Source: JAXMCK01 sp046349395
GTDB taxonomy: Bacteria; Pseudomonadota; Alphaproteobacteria; Geminicoccales; Geminicoccaceae
DNA length: 64,000 nucleotides
Direction of reading: 5' to 3'
Assembly: GCA_046349395.1 (NCBI GenBank)
Contig: JAXMCK010000010.1
Span: 1-64,000, forward strand
The position numbers and the translations under genes were made by a program. Shown one piece after another: positions 43,077 through 51,695 of this stretch. The notes beneath the pieces are model-generated. The model saw only the letters and a list, made by a program, of their open reading frames with translations, had not been told where the DNA came from and did no database searches. The first letter of the stretch is position 1. Every line of letters begins with the position of its first letter.

Positions 43077-43427
43077 CTATGGTTGGTTGAACTCTCTTGA
43101 AAAATCATTCGGCCCTGTCCGAGGCACGGTGCGCGCCCCGAGGGTTGTCTCGCGGCCGAAAGAGAAAGAGGTGAGAAGCTCGTCTTTCAGGCGCTCGGCG
43201 CGGCGCTCGATGTCGTGGCGGACGGAGTCGATCATCAGCTTGACCATGTCGAGATCGCCCTCGACCCGGCTGAGACGCCGGTCGAGCAGGGTGAGGGTGC
43301 GGCCGTGCTCGGTCTGGACGCCGGCCACGTCGCCCACGATCTCGGCCAGACGGTCCAGCTTCGCCTCGACCCGCTCCCAGGCCGCCTGCTGCCGCTCGTC
43401 GCCATTGCCCAGCATGCACCGCTCCAC
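43077..43427 (-). CDS. Small coiled-coil hypothetical protein
   Basis: Protein of 116 residues. About residues 15-90 are a charged coiled coil (WERVEAKLDRLAEIVGDVAGVQTEHGRTLTLLDRRLSRVEGDLDMVKLMIDSVRHDIERRAERL). The C-terminal 25 residues are of different character and run into AT-rich DNA, suggesting that the original end was replaced when the neighbouring AT-rich segment arrived. No family is recognised. A short inverted repeat, ATTCAC/GTGAAT, lies upstream at 43459-43475. Confidence 0.6.
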   Translation of the reverse strand: MERCMLGNGDERQQAAWERVEAKLDRLAEIVGDVAGVQTEHGRTLTLLDRRLSRVEGDLDMVKLMIDSVRHDIERRAERLKDELLTSFSFGRETTLGARTVPRTGPNDFSREFNQP

Positions 43428-43603
43428 CGAATAGAGTGCCAGAATATAGGCCGGATAAATTCACGACTAGTGAATCGGCTGAGAAGCCGCCGCCGAGACC
43501 ATCGCCCACGAGTCGGCGCGGCCTCCAGGACGCCCACCGCCATTCAGGTAGCAGCCAGTGAAAGGACATTGATCCTATCTCTAGGATCTGCTACCATCTT
43601 CCC

Positions 43604-44266
43604 ATGTCGCGCCGCTCGCCCGCTGCACCCTACCCGACCCGGCCCGTGGTCTCAGGCCGCAAGGCCATGGCGATGCGCCGCGTCGCGGCAGGAGAGGACG
43701 CCGCGACCGCCGCTCGGGCCACGCGGCTGTCCGTCGAGGACGTGCGGACCATGCTGGCCGACGGCAGGGTCGGCCGGGTGCTGGCGACCTGGCGCGATCT
43801 GCTGGCGCTCGCCGACACGGTGCGGCTGCACCTCGTGCGCTTCCTCAGCATGTTCGTGGTGCTCGAAGCCGTCGAGGAACGCGAGCCCCGGGTTGCCGCA
43901 TGGTTCTTTTCCGAGAGCCAGCGCGGCCGCGACCCGTTCGAGGTCCTGGCTCGTTCGGTGGTGCGCATGCTGACGCGCCGTCCGGCCGCCCCACCCGCGA
44001 GGACGCTGCCGCCGGCCCCGCGCGGCGAATGCGATCCCATGTCGGACGCCTACGCCGCGCGCGCCCGCCTGCGGGTCGTGGCGATGTTGCGCATGCGCGT
44101 GGTCGAGGAGATCGCCTCGCGCCGCGCCGACCTGCTCGAAGACCTCGGCCACGATCCCGCGAAGCCGGTGCCGGCTTCTCTCGACTGGGTTCCCGGTCTC
44201 GACCTTCCGCCGATGCAGGTCGATCCGGCCACGGCGCCGGTTCCCGAGCCGCGCGCCGGGCCGTAG
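43604..44266 (+). CDS. Hypothetical protein
   Basis: Protein of 220 residues, helical and Arg/Ala-rich. Residues 20-60 (GRKAMAMRRVAAGEDAATAARATRLSVEDVRTMLADGRVGRVLATWRDLLALAD) look like a helix-turn-helix segment of the kind that recognises DNA repeats, but no known family fits. The Pro-rich region around 125-140 splits it from a C-terminal helical part. Base composition matches the genome average, so it is probably native. It is divergent from the coiled-coil gene. Confidence 0.55.
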   Translation: MSRRSPAAPYPTRPVVSGRKAMAMRRVAAGEDAATAARATRLSVEDVRTMLADGRVGRVLATWRDLLALADTVRLHLVRFLSMFVVLEAVEEREPRVAAWFFSESQRGRDPFEVLARSVVRMLTRRPAAPPARTLPPAPRGECDPMSDAYAARARLRVVAMLRMRVVEEIASRRADLLEDLGHDPAKPVPASLDWVPGLDLPPMQVDPATAPVPEPRAGP

Positions 44267-44407
44267 AGGCCGACTGCAAGGCCTCTTCCTACCCCCGACC
44301 TCCAACCATGCCGTCCCTCTTCACCAGCCCCCGGCCAATCGAAGGCCGCCCGGGGCCGATGCCGATTCGGCATGCTTTCACCGCCGGAGCCCAAGGCCTG
44401 ACAGGCC

Positions 44408-45424
44408 CTAGCCGCAGAGATCCTCCCACGCATCGAGCATCTGGCGATGCTCGGCCACGTCGTGGACACGGAAAAGCTGAATTCCTTGGGCGAGTCCCCA
44501 CTGGGCCGCGGCCAGGGAAGCCGGCAGGCGCTGGGCGGGGCGCCAGCTTTCGTGGAGGCGGGCGGTCCAGCCCTTGCGGGAGGCACCGAGCGCCACGGGC
44601 ACGCCGAGGCCGTGATACATGGCGAGGTGGCGGAGCAGGTCGAGATTGTGCGGCTCGTGCTTGGCGAAGCAGAGGCCGGGGTCGACGATGATGCGGTGGC
44701 GGGCGATGCCGGCGGCTTCGGCGGTGGCGATCCTTGCTGCCAACTCGTCGAAGATCTCGAGCGCGGCGTGGCGGTAGGCCGGGGCCTTGTTCATGCCGGC
44801 GGGCGTGTCGCGCATGTGCATGAGGACGACCATGGCCCCACTCGCGGCGGCGGCCGAGGGAGCCTCAGGGTCGAAGGTCAGGCCGCTGACGTCGTTGACG
44901 ATCGAGGCGCCGGCTTGGGTGGCGGCGCGCATGACGTCGGCCTTGCGGGTGTCGATCGAGACGGTGACGCCGGCGGTGACCAGGCGCTCGACGACGGGGA
45001 CGACGCGGCGCAACTCCTCCTCGGCCGGGATCTCGCGGGCTCCGGGACGCGTCGACTCGCCACCGACGTCGACGATGTCCGCACCGGCTTCGACCATGGC
45101 GAGCGCATGAGCCGTGGCGGCGTCGAGGTCGACGAACCGGCCGCCGTCAGAGAAGCTGTCGGGAGTGACGTTGAGGATGCCCATCAGGCGCGGGCGGTCG
45201 AAGAATGGCGGGCGGGGCCACTGAAACGGCGCCAGCCAGGGTGCCAGCTCCGGGTTGTCGGGGGCCAGGTAGCGGGAGCGTCGCAGGCCGTCGGTATCGA
45301 CTTCGATCAGCTCGAACAGCGAGCAGGCGATGCGCCCGCCGAGGAGCGGGGTGGCCCGTCCGGCATCGAGGAGGCTCGCGGCATCGGCCCCATGGTGCAG
45401 GGCGAGCGGCCGCAGCCGGGGCAT
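44408..45424 (-). CDS. folP: Dihydropteroate synthase in the fhc operon
   Basis: Protein of 338 residues. After about 75 non-conserved residues comes a complete DHPS barrel: LMGILNVTPDSFSDGGRF, DVGGESTRPGA, VSIDTRKADVMRAA, IVNDVSG, DPGLCFAKHEPHN, ALGASRKGW and RVHDVAEHRQML. All substrate-binding motifs are present. Its ATG shares a base with the fhcC stop (TGATG), so it is coupled to the fhc operon. DHPS joins pterin pyrophosphate with p-aminobenzoate for folate; in this setting it might instead act with beta-RFAP in H4MPT synthesis. Which substrate it uses cannot be told from sequence. Confidence 0.87.
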   Translation of the reverse strand: MPRLRPLALHHGADAASLLDAGRATPLLGGRIACSLFELIEVDTDGLRRSRYLAPDNPELAPWLAPFQWPRPPFFDRPRLMGILNVTPDSFSDGGRFVDLDAATAHALAMVEAGADIVDVGGESTRPGAREIPAEEELRRVVPVVERLVTAGVTVSIDTRKADVMRAATQAGASIVNDVSGLTFDPEAPSAAAASGAMVVLMHMRDTPAGMNKAPAYRHAALEIFDELAARIATAEAAGIARHRIIVDPGLCFAKHEPHNLDLLRHLAMYHGLGVPVALGASRKGWTARLHESWRPAQRLPASLAAAQWGLAQGIQLFRVHDVAEHRQMLDAWEDLCG

Positions 45425-46230
45425 CAGCCGGCGTCGATCAGGATCTCGCCGGCCCCGCCCTCGGAGAGGCAGCCCGTGAGCCGGCGCTGGCGCACGGCGG
45501 GCAGGGTGCCGGTCCAACCCAGGCCCTGCAGATGAGCGTTCAGCATCCGGATCCAGCCCAGATCGTGCGCGCCGGAATCGGCGAAGGTGGCGAGCAGCTC
45601 GCGCGGCGGACGCTGGAACAGCAGGGTGCCGCGGCGCATGCCGTAGCCGGCGGCGGCCCCGGCGGTGCGGGCGATGACGGTGCCGCCGATCATCGAGGTG
45701 GCGGCATAGACGCCGATCTCGCCGCGGACCAGCACGATGCCGCGGCGCATCCGCTCGCCGACGCGGTCGCCCGCTCGGCCGTGGACGAAGACGGCACCGC
45801 CGCGGGTGCCCGCGGTCTCGCCGCTGCGGGCCGCGGCCAGCATGTGGCCGGCATCGCCCTCGATGTTCACGAAGCCGCCGGCGAGGCCCGAGGCGGCGAA
45901 GATGCCGGCCGAGCCGAAGAGGTCGATGCGCCCGCCGCTCATGCCGAGGCCGAGATAGGGGCCGGCGTCGCCGTAAGCCTCGATCCGGCCGAATGCGAGG
46001 CCCGCACCCAGGCGCTGCAGCTTCGCGGTGCAGCCCTCGACGACGAGATGGTCCGGGTCGCCCATGGTGATCCGGAACAGCTCGCCGAGGGCGATCTTGC
46101 GGTTGCCGGACTGGAGCTGGATCGACGCAACCGCCTTCTCGTCGAGCCCGGCCAAGAGGTCGGGGCGGAGCGGCGAGACGTCGACCGGCTGCGCCGGTGC
46201 GGCCTCGAGGCGAAGGACGAGGGCACTCAC
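45424..46230 (-). CDS. fhcC: Formyltransferase/hydrolase complex subunit C
   Basis: Protein of 268 residues, right-handed beta-helix like the C-terminal domain of glutamate synthase large subunit: repeated Gly-rich turns such as GIFAASGLAGGFVNIEGDAGHMLA, GGAVFVHGRAGDRVGERMRRGIVLVRGEIG. FhcC is the scaffold subunit of the Fhc complex that converts formyl-H4MPT to formate. It starts at GTG 46230, overlapping the fhcD stop by 4 bp. Longer readings in the same frame run through fhcD and are not real. Confidence 0.92.
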   Translation of the reverse strand: MSALVLRLEAAPAQPVDVSPLRPDLLAGLDEKAVASIQLQSGNRKIALGELFRITMGDPDHLVVEGCTAKLQRLGAGLAFGRIEAYGDAGPYLGLGMSGGRIDLFGSAGIFAASGLAGGFVNIEGDAGHMLAAARSGETAGTRGGAVFVHGRAGDRVGERMRRGIVLVRGEIGVYAATSMIGGTVIARTAGAAAGYGMRRGTLLFQRPPRELLATFADSGAHDLGWIRMLNAHLQGLGWTGTLPAVRQRRLTGCLSEGGAGEILIDAG

Positions 46231-47126
46231 GCCAGCACCTTGTGCAGATGGAAGTGGTAGGGGCCGAGCTGGCCGCCATAGTTGCCGGCGGTGATCCTCA
46301 CGATCCCGCCGCGGCGGCCGATCTCGCAGACGGCGCGCACGCCGACCGCGGTGGCGTTCGCCACGTCGGCCTCGGACAGGCCGTCGATGACGATCTCCAG
46401 CACCGACTCGACCTCGGGCGGAAGCGCGCTGCGCGGCGACTGGCCCTTTAGCGTTGGGCAGTAGGAGTCGTTGGTCGAGGCCATCAGCGCCTTGTACTTC
46501 GAGCCGACCTTCGAGCCCGAGCGGACCACGCCGCCGGGAAAGGGCATGATCACGTTGGGCAGGCCGCGCATCGCGGCGATGGCCGCCTCGGCCCCGCGGC
46601 GTGCGGTGGCGGGGCTGGTGGCGAGGATCAGGAAGTTGCCGCCGCCGACGCTGGGCACCGCGGCGGTGACCTCGTCGCAGACGAACTCGCCGTCCATGAC
46701 CGGCACGCGCCAGATGCGCCGATCGCCTAGGCGCTTCGAGATCTGGAAGCCGTCGCCGAAATAGCGGAGGCCCTTGCCCAGCGGCAGCTTCTTGCCCTCG
46801 TCGATGCCGGCGAAGCAGGCAGTACCGACGCAGGTCAGCACGCACTGGCCGACGCGGTTCAGAAGCTGCTTGCCGAGATCCTCGACCGACATGCCGAACA
46901 GCAGGACGGCGACGCCGGGGCGACCGTCCGGTGTGAGGCTCTCGTCCAGCTCGCGCTCGATCCCGCCCTCGCAGCCGCAGCCGATGACCGAGGTGGCGAA
47001 GCCGGTCATGGCGGCGGCCGCCGTGCGCGCCCACTGCATCTCGTCGGCCGTGATGACGATGCGCGTTCCCTGCATCGGGAACGCCTCGGCGAAGGTGTCC
47101 TCGATCTCGACGCCGTTCAGGTTCAC
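46227..47126 (-). CDS. fhcD: Formylmethanofuran:H4MPT formyltransferase subunit D
   Basis: Protein of 299 residues of the Ftr family: MNLNGVEIEDTFAEAFPM, IVITADEMQWARTAAAAMTGFATSVIGCGCE, LVGTACFAG-like region (CVGTACFAGIDEGKK), FGDGFQ and the MPFPGGVVRSGSKVGSKY segment. It transfers the formyl group from H4MPT to the methanofuran analogue carried by the complex. The GTG start at 47126 overlaps fhcA by 4 bp. Gene order B-A-D-C is as found in other alphaproteobacterial methylotrophs to my knowledge. Confidence 0.95.
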   Translation of the reverse strand: MNLNGVEIEDTFAEAFPMQGTRIVITADEMQWARTAAAAMTGFATSVIGCGCEGGIERELDESLTPDGRPGVAVLLFGMSVEDLGKQLLNRVGQCVLTCVGTACFAGIDEGKKLPLGKGLRYFGDGFQISKRLGDRRIWRVPVMDGEFVCDEVTAAVPSVGGGNFLILATSPATARRGAEAAIAAMRGLPNVIMPFPGGVVRSGSKVGSKYKALMASTNDSYCPTLKGQSPRSALPPEVESVLEIVIDGLSEADVANATAVGVRAVCEIGRRGGIVRITAGNYGGQLGPYHFHLHKVLA

Positions 47127-48793
47127 GAGGGCTGCACCCGGCAGGGATGGACGGTGATGCTGCCGCGTCCGCCATCCTCGATCTCGCCGTCGGCGAGGAC
47201 GAAGTTGGACAGGCGCATGTCGCGGTAGCGCTCGAAGAAGGCTCCGATCCGCTTCTGGATCGCGGCATCGAAACCGGGACGCACGACGTGGGTCGAGCCG
47301 AAGACGTCGGCTGCCAGGATCTGCCCGTCGCGCACGATCGGCTGGCCGCGCTTCAGGACCAGATGCGGATCGGCGAACATCCGCTCGCGGTCGGCATTAT
47401 CCTCGTAGACGGTGACGTCCGCCATGGCACCCGGTGCGAGATGGCCGTAGTGGGTCTGCATGCCCAGCAGCTTCGCCGGCCCGGCGCGGGTCAGGATCGC
47501 GATCTCGCGCATCGTGTATTCGCGCCCGATCGAGCCCAGGGCCGTCAGCTCGCGGGCGGCCTTGGGCAGGGTCGCCAGCATGTCGTTGCGGAAGCTGCGG
47601 TCCATCAGGAGCCGGATCAGATGCGGGTAGGTAGTGAAGGGGGCACCATTGGGATGATCGGTCGTCAGCGCGATGCGCCAGGGGTCCTCGACCAGCAGGA
47701 ACAGCTCGAGGCCGATGCACCATTGCAGCGCGTTGACGAAGTTCTTGTCCTTGTAGCGGAAGGGGACGACGCCGCAGCCGGCATCGCACTCGATGTCCAT
47801 CGCCATCCACTTCTTGGGGCTGGCGAACTTCGCGTTGCGCACCTGGCTCATCGTGTCGCCCGACGCCGTCAGCGTCTGGCCGAACATGATCTGGCCGACA
47901 TCGACCGAGACGTTGGGGCTCTTGTTGATCAGTTCGGCGATGGAGGCGGCCGCACTGGAGAAGTGGCGCGGGCCCTCGGTGCCGTAGCTGTGGAACTGGA
48001 GGTGGGTGAGGTGGATCCGGCGGCCTTCCATGCCGGCGATGGTATCCAGCGTGGTCTTGCCGTTGCCGGGCACGCCGAGGTTGCAGCCATGGACGTGGAT
48101 CGGGTGCGGGACGCCCAGTTCCTCGAGGGCGGTCGCCAGCGTGGTCAGGATGGTCCGTGGCGTGGCGTCGTAGAAGGGGCCGTGCTCGTCGAGGTCGAGC
48201 GTGCGCTGGCCCCATTTGAAGGCCGAGATGCCGCCGGCGTTCACGATCTTGATCGCGATCGACTGCGTGGCCTGCAGCGTCCAGGCGACATAGTCGCGGA
48301 TGGCGTCGGGGCCGGCCTTCTCGGCCAGAAGGCGGAGGAAGAAATCGTCGTTGCCCAAGAGCGCGTAGGCGCCTTTGTCGAGCAGCGGGATGTCCGCCAT
48401 CTCCTGGTGCGCGTGCCGGGCGTTGGCGGGCAGCATCGCCGGCTCGAAAGCGGCCGTGTAGCCCATGCGGGCGTAGGCGTAGCCGGTGGTGAAGGTCGAG
48501 GGCGTGGCATGCCCGCTGCCACAGCGGCAATGGCCTTCGCGCGGCTGCAGGTCGGAACGGTGCTCCTCGGCCATCATGATCCGGCCTATGTTCACCTTGC
48601 CGCCGCCGACATGGCTGTGCAGGTCGATGCCGCCCGGCATGACGACCTTGCCGGCGACATCGATCACCGTGTCGGCCTTCCCGCCGGCCGGGGCGGCGAC
48701 GATCCGGCCGTCCTCGATCCAGACGTCTTCCTGCACGCCGTCGCGCCCGCTCAGGGGATCGACGACGCGGCCGCCGGAGAGGCGGGTCAGCAT
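47123..48793 (-). CDS. fhcA: Formyltransferase/hydrolase complex subunit A
   Basis: Protein of 556 residues, amidohydrolase fold. Zn-binding HSHVGGGKVNIGR (HxH), a lysine in KIVNAGGISAFKWG expected for the metal bridge, HVHGCNLG, HLTHLQFHSYG and TTDHPNG with the catalytic Asp are all visible. FhcA hydrolyses the N-formyl group, releasing formate. Its ATG overlaps the fhcB stop by 7 bp. Length fits the family. Confidence 0.95.
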   Translation of the reverse strand: MLTRLSGGRVVDPLSGRDGVQEDVWIEDGRIVAAPAGGKADTVIDVAGKVVMPGGIDLHSHVGGGKVNIGRIMMAEEHRSDLQPREGHCRCGSGHATPSTFTTGYAYARMGYTAAFEPAMLPANARHAHQEMADIPLLDKGAYALLGNDDFFLRLLAEKAGPDAIRDYVAWTLQATQSIAIKIVNAGGISAFKWGQRTLDLDEHGPFYDATPRTILTTLATALEELGVPHPIHVHGCNLGVPGNGKTTLDTIAGMEGRRIHLTHLQFHSYGTEGPRHFSSAAASIAELINKSPNVSVDVGQIMFGQTLTASGDTMSQVRNAKFASPKKWMAMDIECDAGCGVVPFRYKDKNFVNALQWCIGLELFLLVEDPWRIALTTDHPNGAPFTTYPHLIRLLMDRSFRNDMLATLPKAARELTALGSIGREYTMREIAILTRAGPAKLLGMQTHYGHLAPGAMADVTVYEDNADRERMFADPHLVLKRGQPIVRDGQILAADVFGSTHVVRPGFDAAIQKRIGAFFERYRDMRLSNFVLADGEIEDGGRGSITVHPCRVQPS

Positions 48794-50040
48794 GCGGCAC
48801 CTTCCAGGCGGGCGGCTAGAGCGGCGAGGACGTCGGCGACGCTGGGGAGTGCGCTGTCGCGCAGCTTGCGCAGCGGCAGGGCGACGACGCTGTCGGTGCG
48901 GTAGACCGAGCCGGCATGATCGATTCCGGGCGTGCCGACAGGGATGACGACGGTGGGCTCATGGGGGCTGACGGTACCGCCGCGGACGAGCGCGATGGTG
49001 GGCACGTCCTCGGGCGGGGCGGCCGAGCCCGTGAAGCTGCCGATCCAGACGAGGCAGTCGCCGCCGTCGGTCAGCGCCGGTCGCACCGCATAGAGCCAGG
49101 GATCGTGGTCCGGCACGCCGGCGCTCAGCGAGACCGGCAGCGGCAGGCCTGTCTGCCAGGCGGCGACCTGATTGGCGCCGATGGGGTTGCGGGCACCGAC
49201 GAGCGGCACGCCGACGGCACGGCCGGCGACGTTCAGCTCCTGCAGCAGCTTGGCGAGTTGCTGGACGACGAGATCGGCATGGGGGCCGGGTAACTCGCCC
49301 GCGGACCAGACGATGGTGGCGTACTGGGCCTCGCGCAGGCGCTTCGCCGTTCCGGCCAACTCCTCGACCGGGATGCCGTGCACGCTCTCCACCTTCGGCC
49401 GGCGCTCGTGGACGAGGGCGCGCAGCATCGCCGCGACCTCAGCCAGATGCTGCGGCGGGCAGGGCAGGTGGGTGGTGTCGAAGCCCGCCGCGGGCTCGAT
49501 GCCGCTGCCGAGATAGATCAGCTTGCGAGCGAGCGGGCCGAACAGGGTCTCGGTGGGGGTCAGGCACCGTTCGACGAAGCGGGGTGCCACCTTCGTCGTG
49601 TCCGTGCCGACGAAGAAGACGAGATCGGAGCGGTTGCGCACCTCCGCGAGGGTGGCCGTCACCCAACCCACGGTGCGCATCGCGCCCATATTGGCCGCGA
49701 TGCCGGCGCCGCCCGCGTGATCGAGGATTCCGCCGACGCGCTCGGCCAGTGCCGTGGCGGCACGGAGGCCGGCGGTGTCGGTGCCGAGCCCGGCAAAGAC
49801 GGGCAGCTTCGAGGCGCAGAGGATCGTCGCGGCCCGGTCGAGAGCGGCGTCCAGGGAAGCGGGTACGCCGTCGACGCGGGGCGAGGTGTCGGCCGTGGTG
49901 CGGACGAACTCGTCACGCGCGATGCGGCAGCCGTTCGTCAGGACGCGCAGCACGGGCCCCTGCTGCGCGACCTTCAGATCGTCGCAGCACATCGAGCAGA
50001 ACGGGCAGACCACGTCGTCCAGCTGGACGGCTTGCGTCAT
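48787..50040 (-). CDS. fhcB: Formyltransferase/hydrolase complex subunit B
   Basis: Protein of 417 residues related to the molybdenum/tungsten subunit FwdB/FmdB of archaeal formylmethanofuran dehydrogenase. The N-terminus has VVCPFCSMCCDDLKV, a Cys-rich iron-sulfur-type motif, and FVGTDTTKVAPRF in the middle. Bacterial FhcB lacks dehydrogenase activity and is structural. It leads the fhcBADC operon, with GGGAGG before ATG 50040; a start 35 residues upstream is not supported. About 180 bp of gene-free DNA separates it from the DCoH-like gene. Confidence 0.92.
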   Translation of the reverse strand: MTQAVQLDDVVCPFCSMCCDDLKVAQQGPVLRVLTNGCRIARDEFVRTTADTSPRVDGVPASLDAALDRAATILCASKLPVFAGLGTDTAGLRAATALAERVGGILDHAGGAGIAANMGAMRTVGWVTATLAEVRNRSDLVFFVGTDTTKVAPRFVERCLTPTETLFGPLARKLIYLGSGIEPAAGFDTTHLPCPPQHLAEVAAMLRALVHERRPKVESVHGIPVEELAGTAKRLREAQYATIVWSAGELPGPHADLVVQQLAKLLQELNVAGRAVGVPLVGARNPIGANQVAAWQTGLPLPVSLSAGVPDHDPWLYAVRPALTDGGDCLVWIGSFTGSAAPPEDVPTIALVRGGTVSPHEPTVVIPVGTPGIDHAGSVYRTDSVVALPLRKLRDSALPSVADVLAALAARLEGAAC

Positions 50041-50222
50041 CGATGCCTCCCGGGACGACACGGACCCGGCCACGAAGCCGGGGTGTCGACCGCGGGGCGC
50101 ACACTGCCCAGCAAACCGCCGGACCGGAAGACCCCGCAGCAACATGCCGCCATTTCAATGAGTAGGGGGCAAGTACCGCCTATGGCCCGAAAGGCTGCGA
50201 CTATCGATCGAGATGCGAAGGC

Positions 50223-50609
50223 TCAGGTCGGCTTGTCGTACTTGATATAGGCGAAGCGCTGGTCGTCCTGGGGCGTGCCTTCCAGCGCACCGCCTTCGAG
50301 GGCGGGCTGCCAGGCGACGACCTCCTCGATCTTCTTCGCCAGCTCGAAGTCGCGGTCGGTGATCCCCTTGGCGTCGTGCGACATCAGCCGGACCTCGACC
50401 CAGGCGTAGCTCGCCGTGATGTCGGGATGGTGCCAGGCGGCCTCGGCCAGATGGCCGACGGTGTTGATGACCATCAGCGTACCCTTCCAGCTGTTGGTCC
50501 GGTACTTCCGCCTGATCCACCCGTCTTCCAGATACCAGTGCGACAGCTCGCGCTGCAGCCGTTCCTTGATGTCGGCCTCGTCGTACGTAGCGGGCTTGCT
50601 ACGGGCCAT
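50223..50609 (-). CDS. Pterin-4a-carbinolamine dehydratase-like protein (DCoH/PCD)
   Basis: Protein of 128 residues with the DCoH fold. The active-site motif is AWHHPDI (consensus [E/T]-x-H-H-P) and the flanking LMVINTVGHLAEAA and SYAWVEVRLMSHDAKGITDRDFELAKKIEE fit the family. PCD-like genes recur in bacterial H4MPT clusters, where their exact role is unknown; this agrees with its place upstream of fhcB. It is divergent from a LysR gene across a 71-bp gap. Confidence 0.88.
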   Translation of the reverse strand: MARSKPATYDEADIKERLQRELSHWYLEDGWIRRKYRTNSWKGTLMVINTVGHLAEAAWHHPDITASYAWVEVRLMSHDAKGITDRDFELAKKIEEVVAWQPALEGGALEGTPQDDQRFAYIKYDKPT

Positions 50610-50680
50610 CGTCGTTCTCCCACCACCGTTGCAGAGCGTCTAAGCTAGTCGCCGACGATCAGGGCGCAATCGGAGCGAAA

Positions 50681-51553
50681 ATGGACATCAGGCAGCTTCG
50701 CTACCTCGCGGCACTCGCCCGCGAGCGCCATTTCGCGCGCGCTGCCGAGACCTGCGGGGTGGCGCAGCCGACCTTGTCCGCGGCCGTCCGTCAGCTGGAG
50801 GAGGAGCTGGGGGTCCCGATCGTCGAGCGCGGCAACAGGTTCAAGGGGCTGACCCGAGAAGGCGAGAGGGTCCTGAGCTGGGCGCAGCGCATCCTCGCCG
50901 ATTGCGAGGCGCTCGACCAGGAGCTCAGCTCCCTGAAGTCCGCACCGGGCGGCCAGCTGGTGCTGGGCGTGATCCCGACCGCCCTGCCGATGACCGCCAC
51001 CCTCACGGCCAAGTTGCACCGGACGCATCCGGGCGTGGTGCTCCGCATCCGCTCGATGAGCTCGATCGAGATCCAGCGTGGGGTGGACGCCTTCGAGCTG
51101 GATGGGGGCATCACCTATCTCGACAACGAGCCGCTGCAGCGGGTGACGGCGCGCAGCCTCTACCGCGAGGGTCTCGTGCTCGTGGCGCCGCCGGACAGCC
51201 CGCTGGCGACACGGCGCTCGATCAGCTGGGCCGAAGCGGCGGAACTGCCGCTGGGCCTTCTGACGACCGACATGCAGAACCGGCGCATCATCGACCAGGC
51301 GCTGAAGACGGTGGCGCGCGAGGTGCTGCCGCAGATCGAGAGCAACTCGGTCGTGGCACTCTTGAGCCACGTCCGGAACGTCGGCTGCCACGCCATCCTG
51401 CCCGACGGCTATTGCGACCAGATCGGGGTCGGCAACGTCGTCTCGGTACCTTTGGTCGAGCCGGAAGTGCATCACGATGTCGGGCTGGTCATTCCGAACC
51501 GCGAGCCAACACCGGCCCTAGTCGCGGCACTGCTGAACAGCCTGGAGCCCTGA
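50681..51553 (+). CDS. LysR-family regulator next to the fhc genes
   Basis: Protein of 290 residues. The winged helix-turn-helix is MDIRQLRYLAALARERHFARAAETCGVAQPTLSAAVRQLEEELGVPIVER, and the rest is a LysR effector domain (GGQLVLGVIPTALPMTATLTAKLH). It resembles FdsR-type regulators found with formate dehydrogenase genes, though this was judged by eye. Its divergent arrangement with the DCoH-fhc genes suggests that it controls them from the 71-bp shared gap. Confidence 0.87.
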   Translation: MDIRQLRYLAALARERHFARAAETCGVAQPTLSAAVRQLEEELGVPIVERGNRFKGLTREGERVLSWAQRILADCEALDQELSSLKSAPGGQLVLGVIPTALPMTATLTAKLHRTHPGVVLRIRSMSSIEIQRGVDAFELDGGITYLDNEPLQRVTARSLYREGLVLVAPPDSPLATRRSISWAEAAELPLGLLTTDMQNRRIIDQALKTVAREVLPQIESNSVVALLSHVRNVGCHAILPDGYCDQIGVGNVVSVPLVEPEVHHDVGLVIPNREPTPALVAALLNSLEP

Positions 51554-51695
51554 TCGGCAAGAGGTCCAGCTTCGGCGCGGCGCGCCGGGTCCGAGCGTAG
51601 CTTCGGGTCGCGGAGGAATGAGCCTCAATCTTTTTCAACCATAACGCGAAGTCAGGATGCTATAACGCCAGCTGGACAACCCCAGGTGGCGCGTC

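Noticed and set aside
45424..47268. A 614-codon open frame covering fhcC and most of fhcD
   Set aside because: Only its last 268 codons carry FhcC; the upstream part is the alternative frame of fhcD, which has a real start and conserved motifs.
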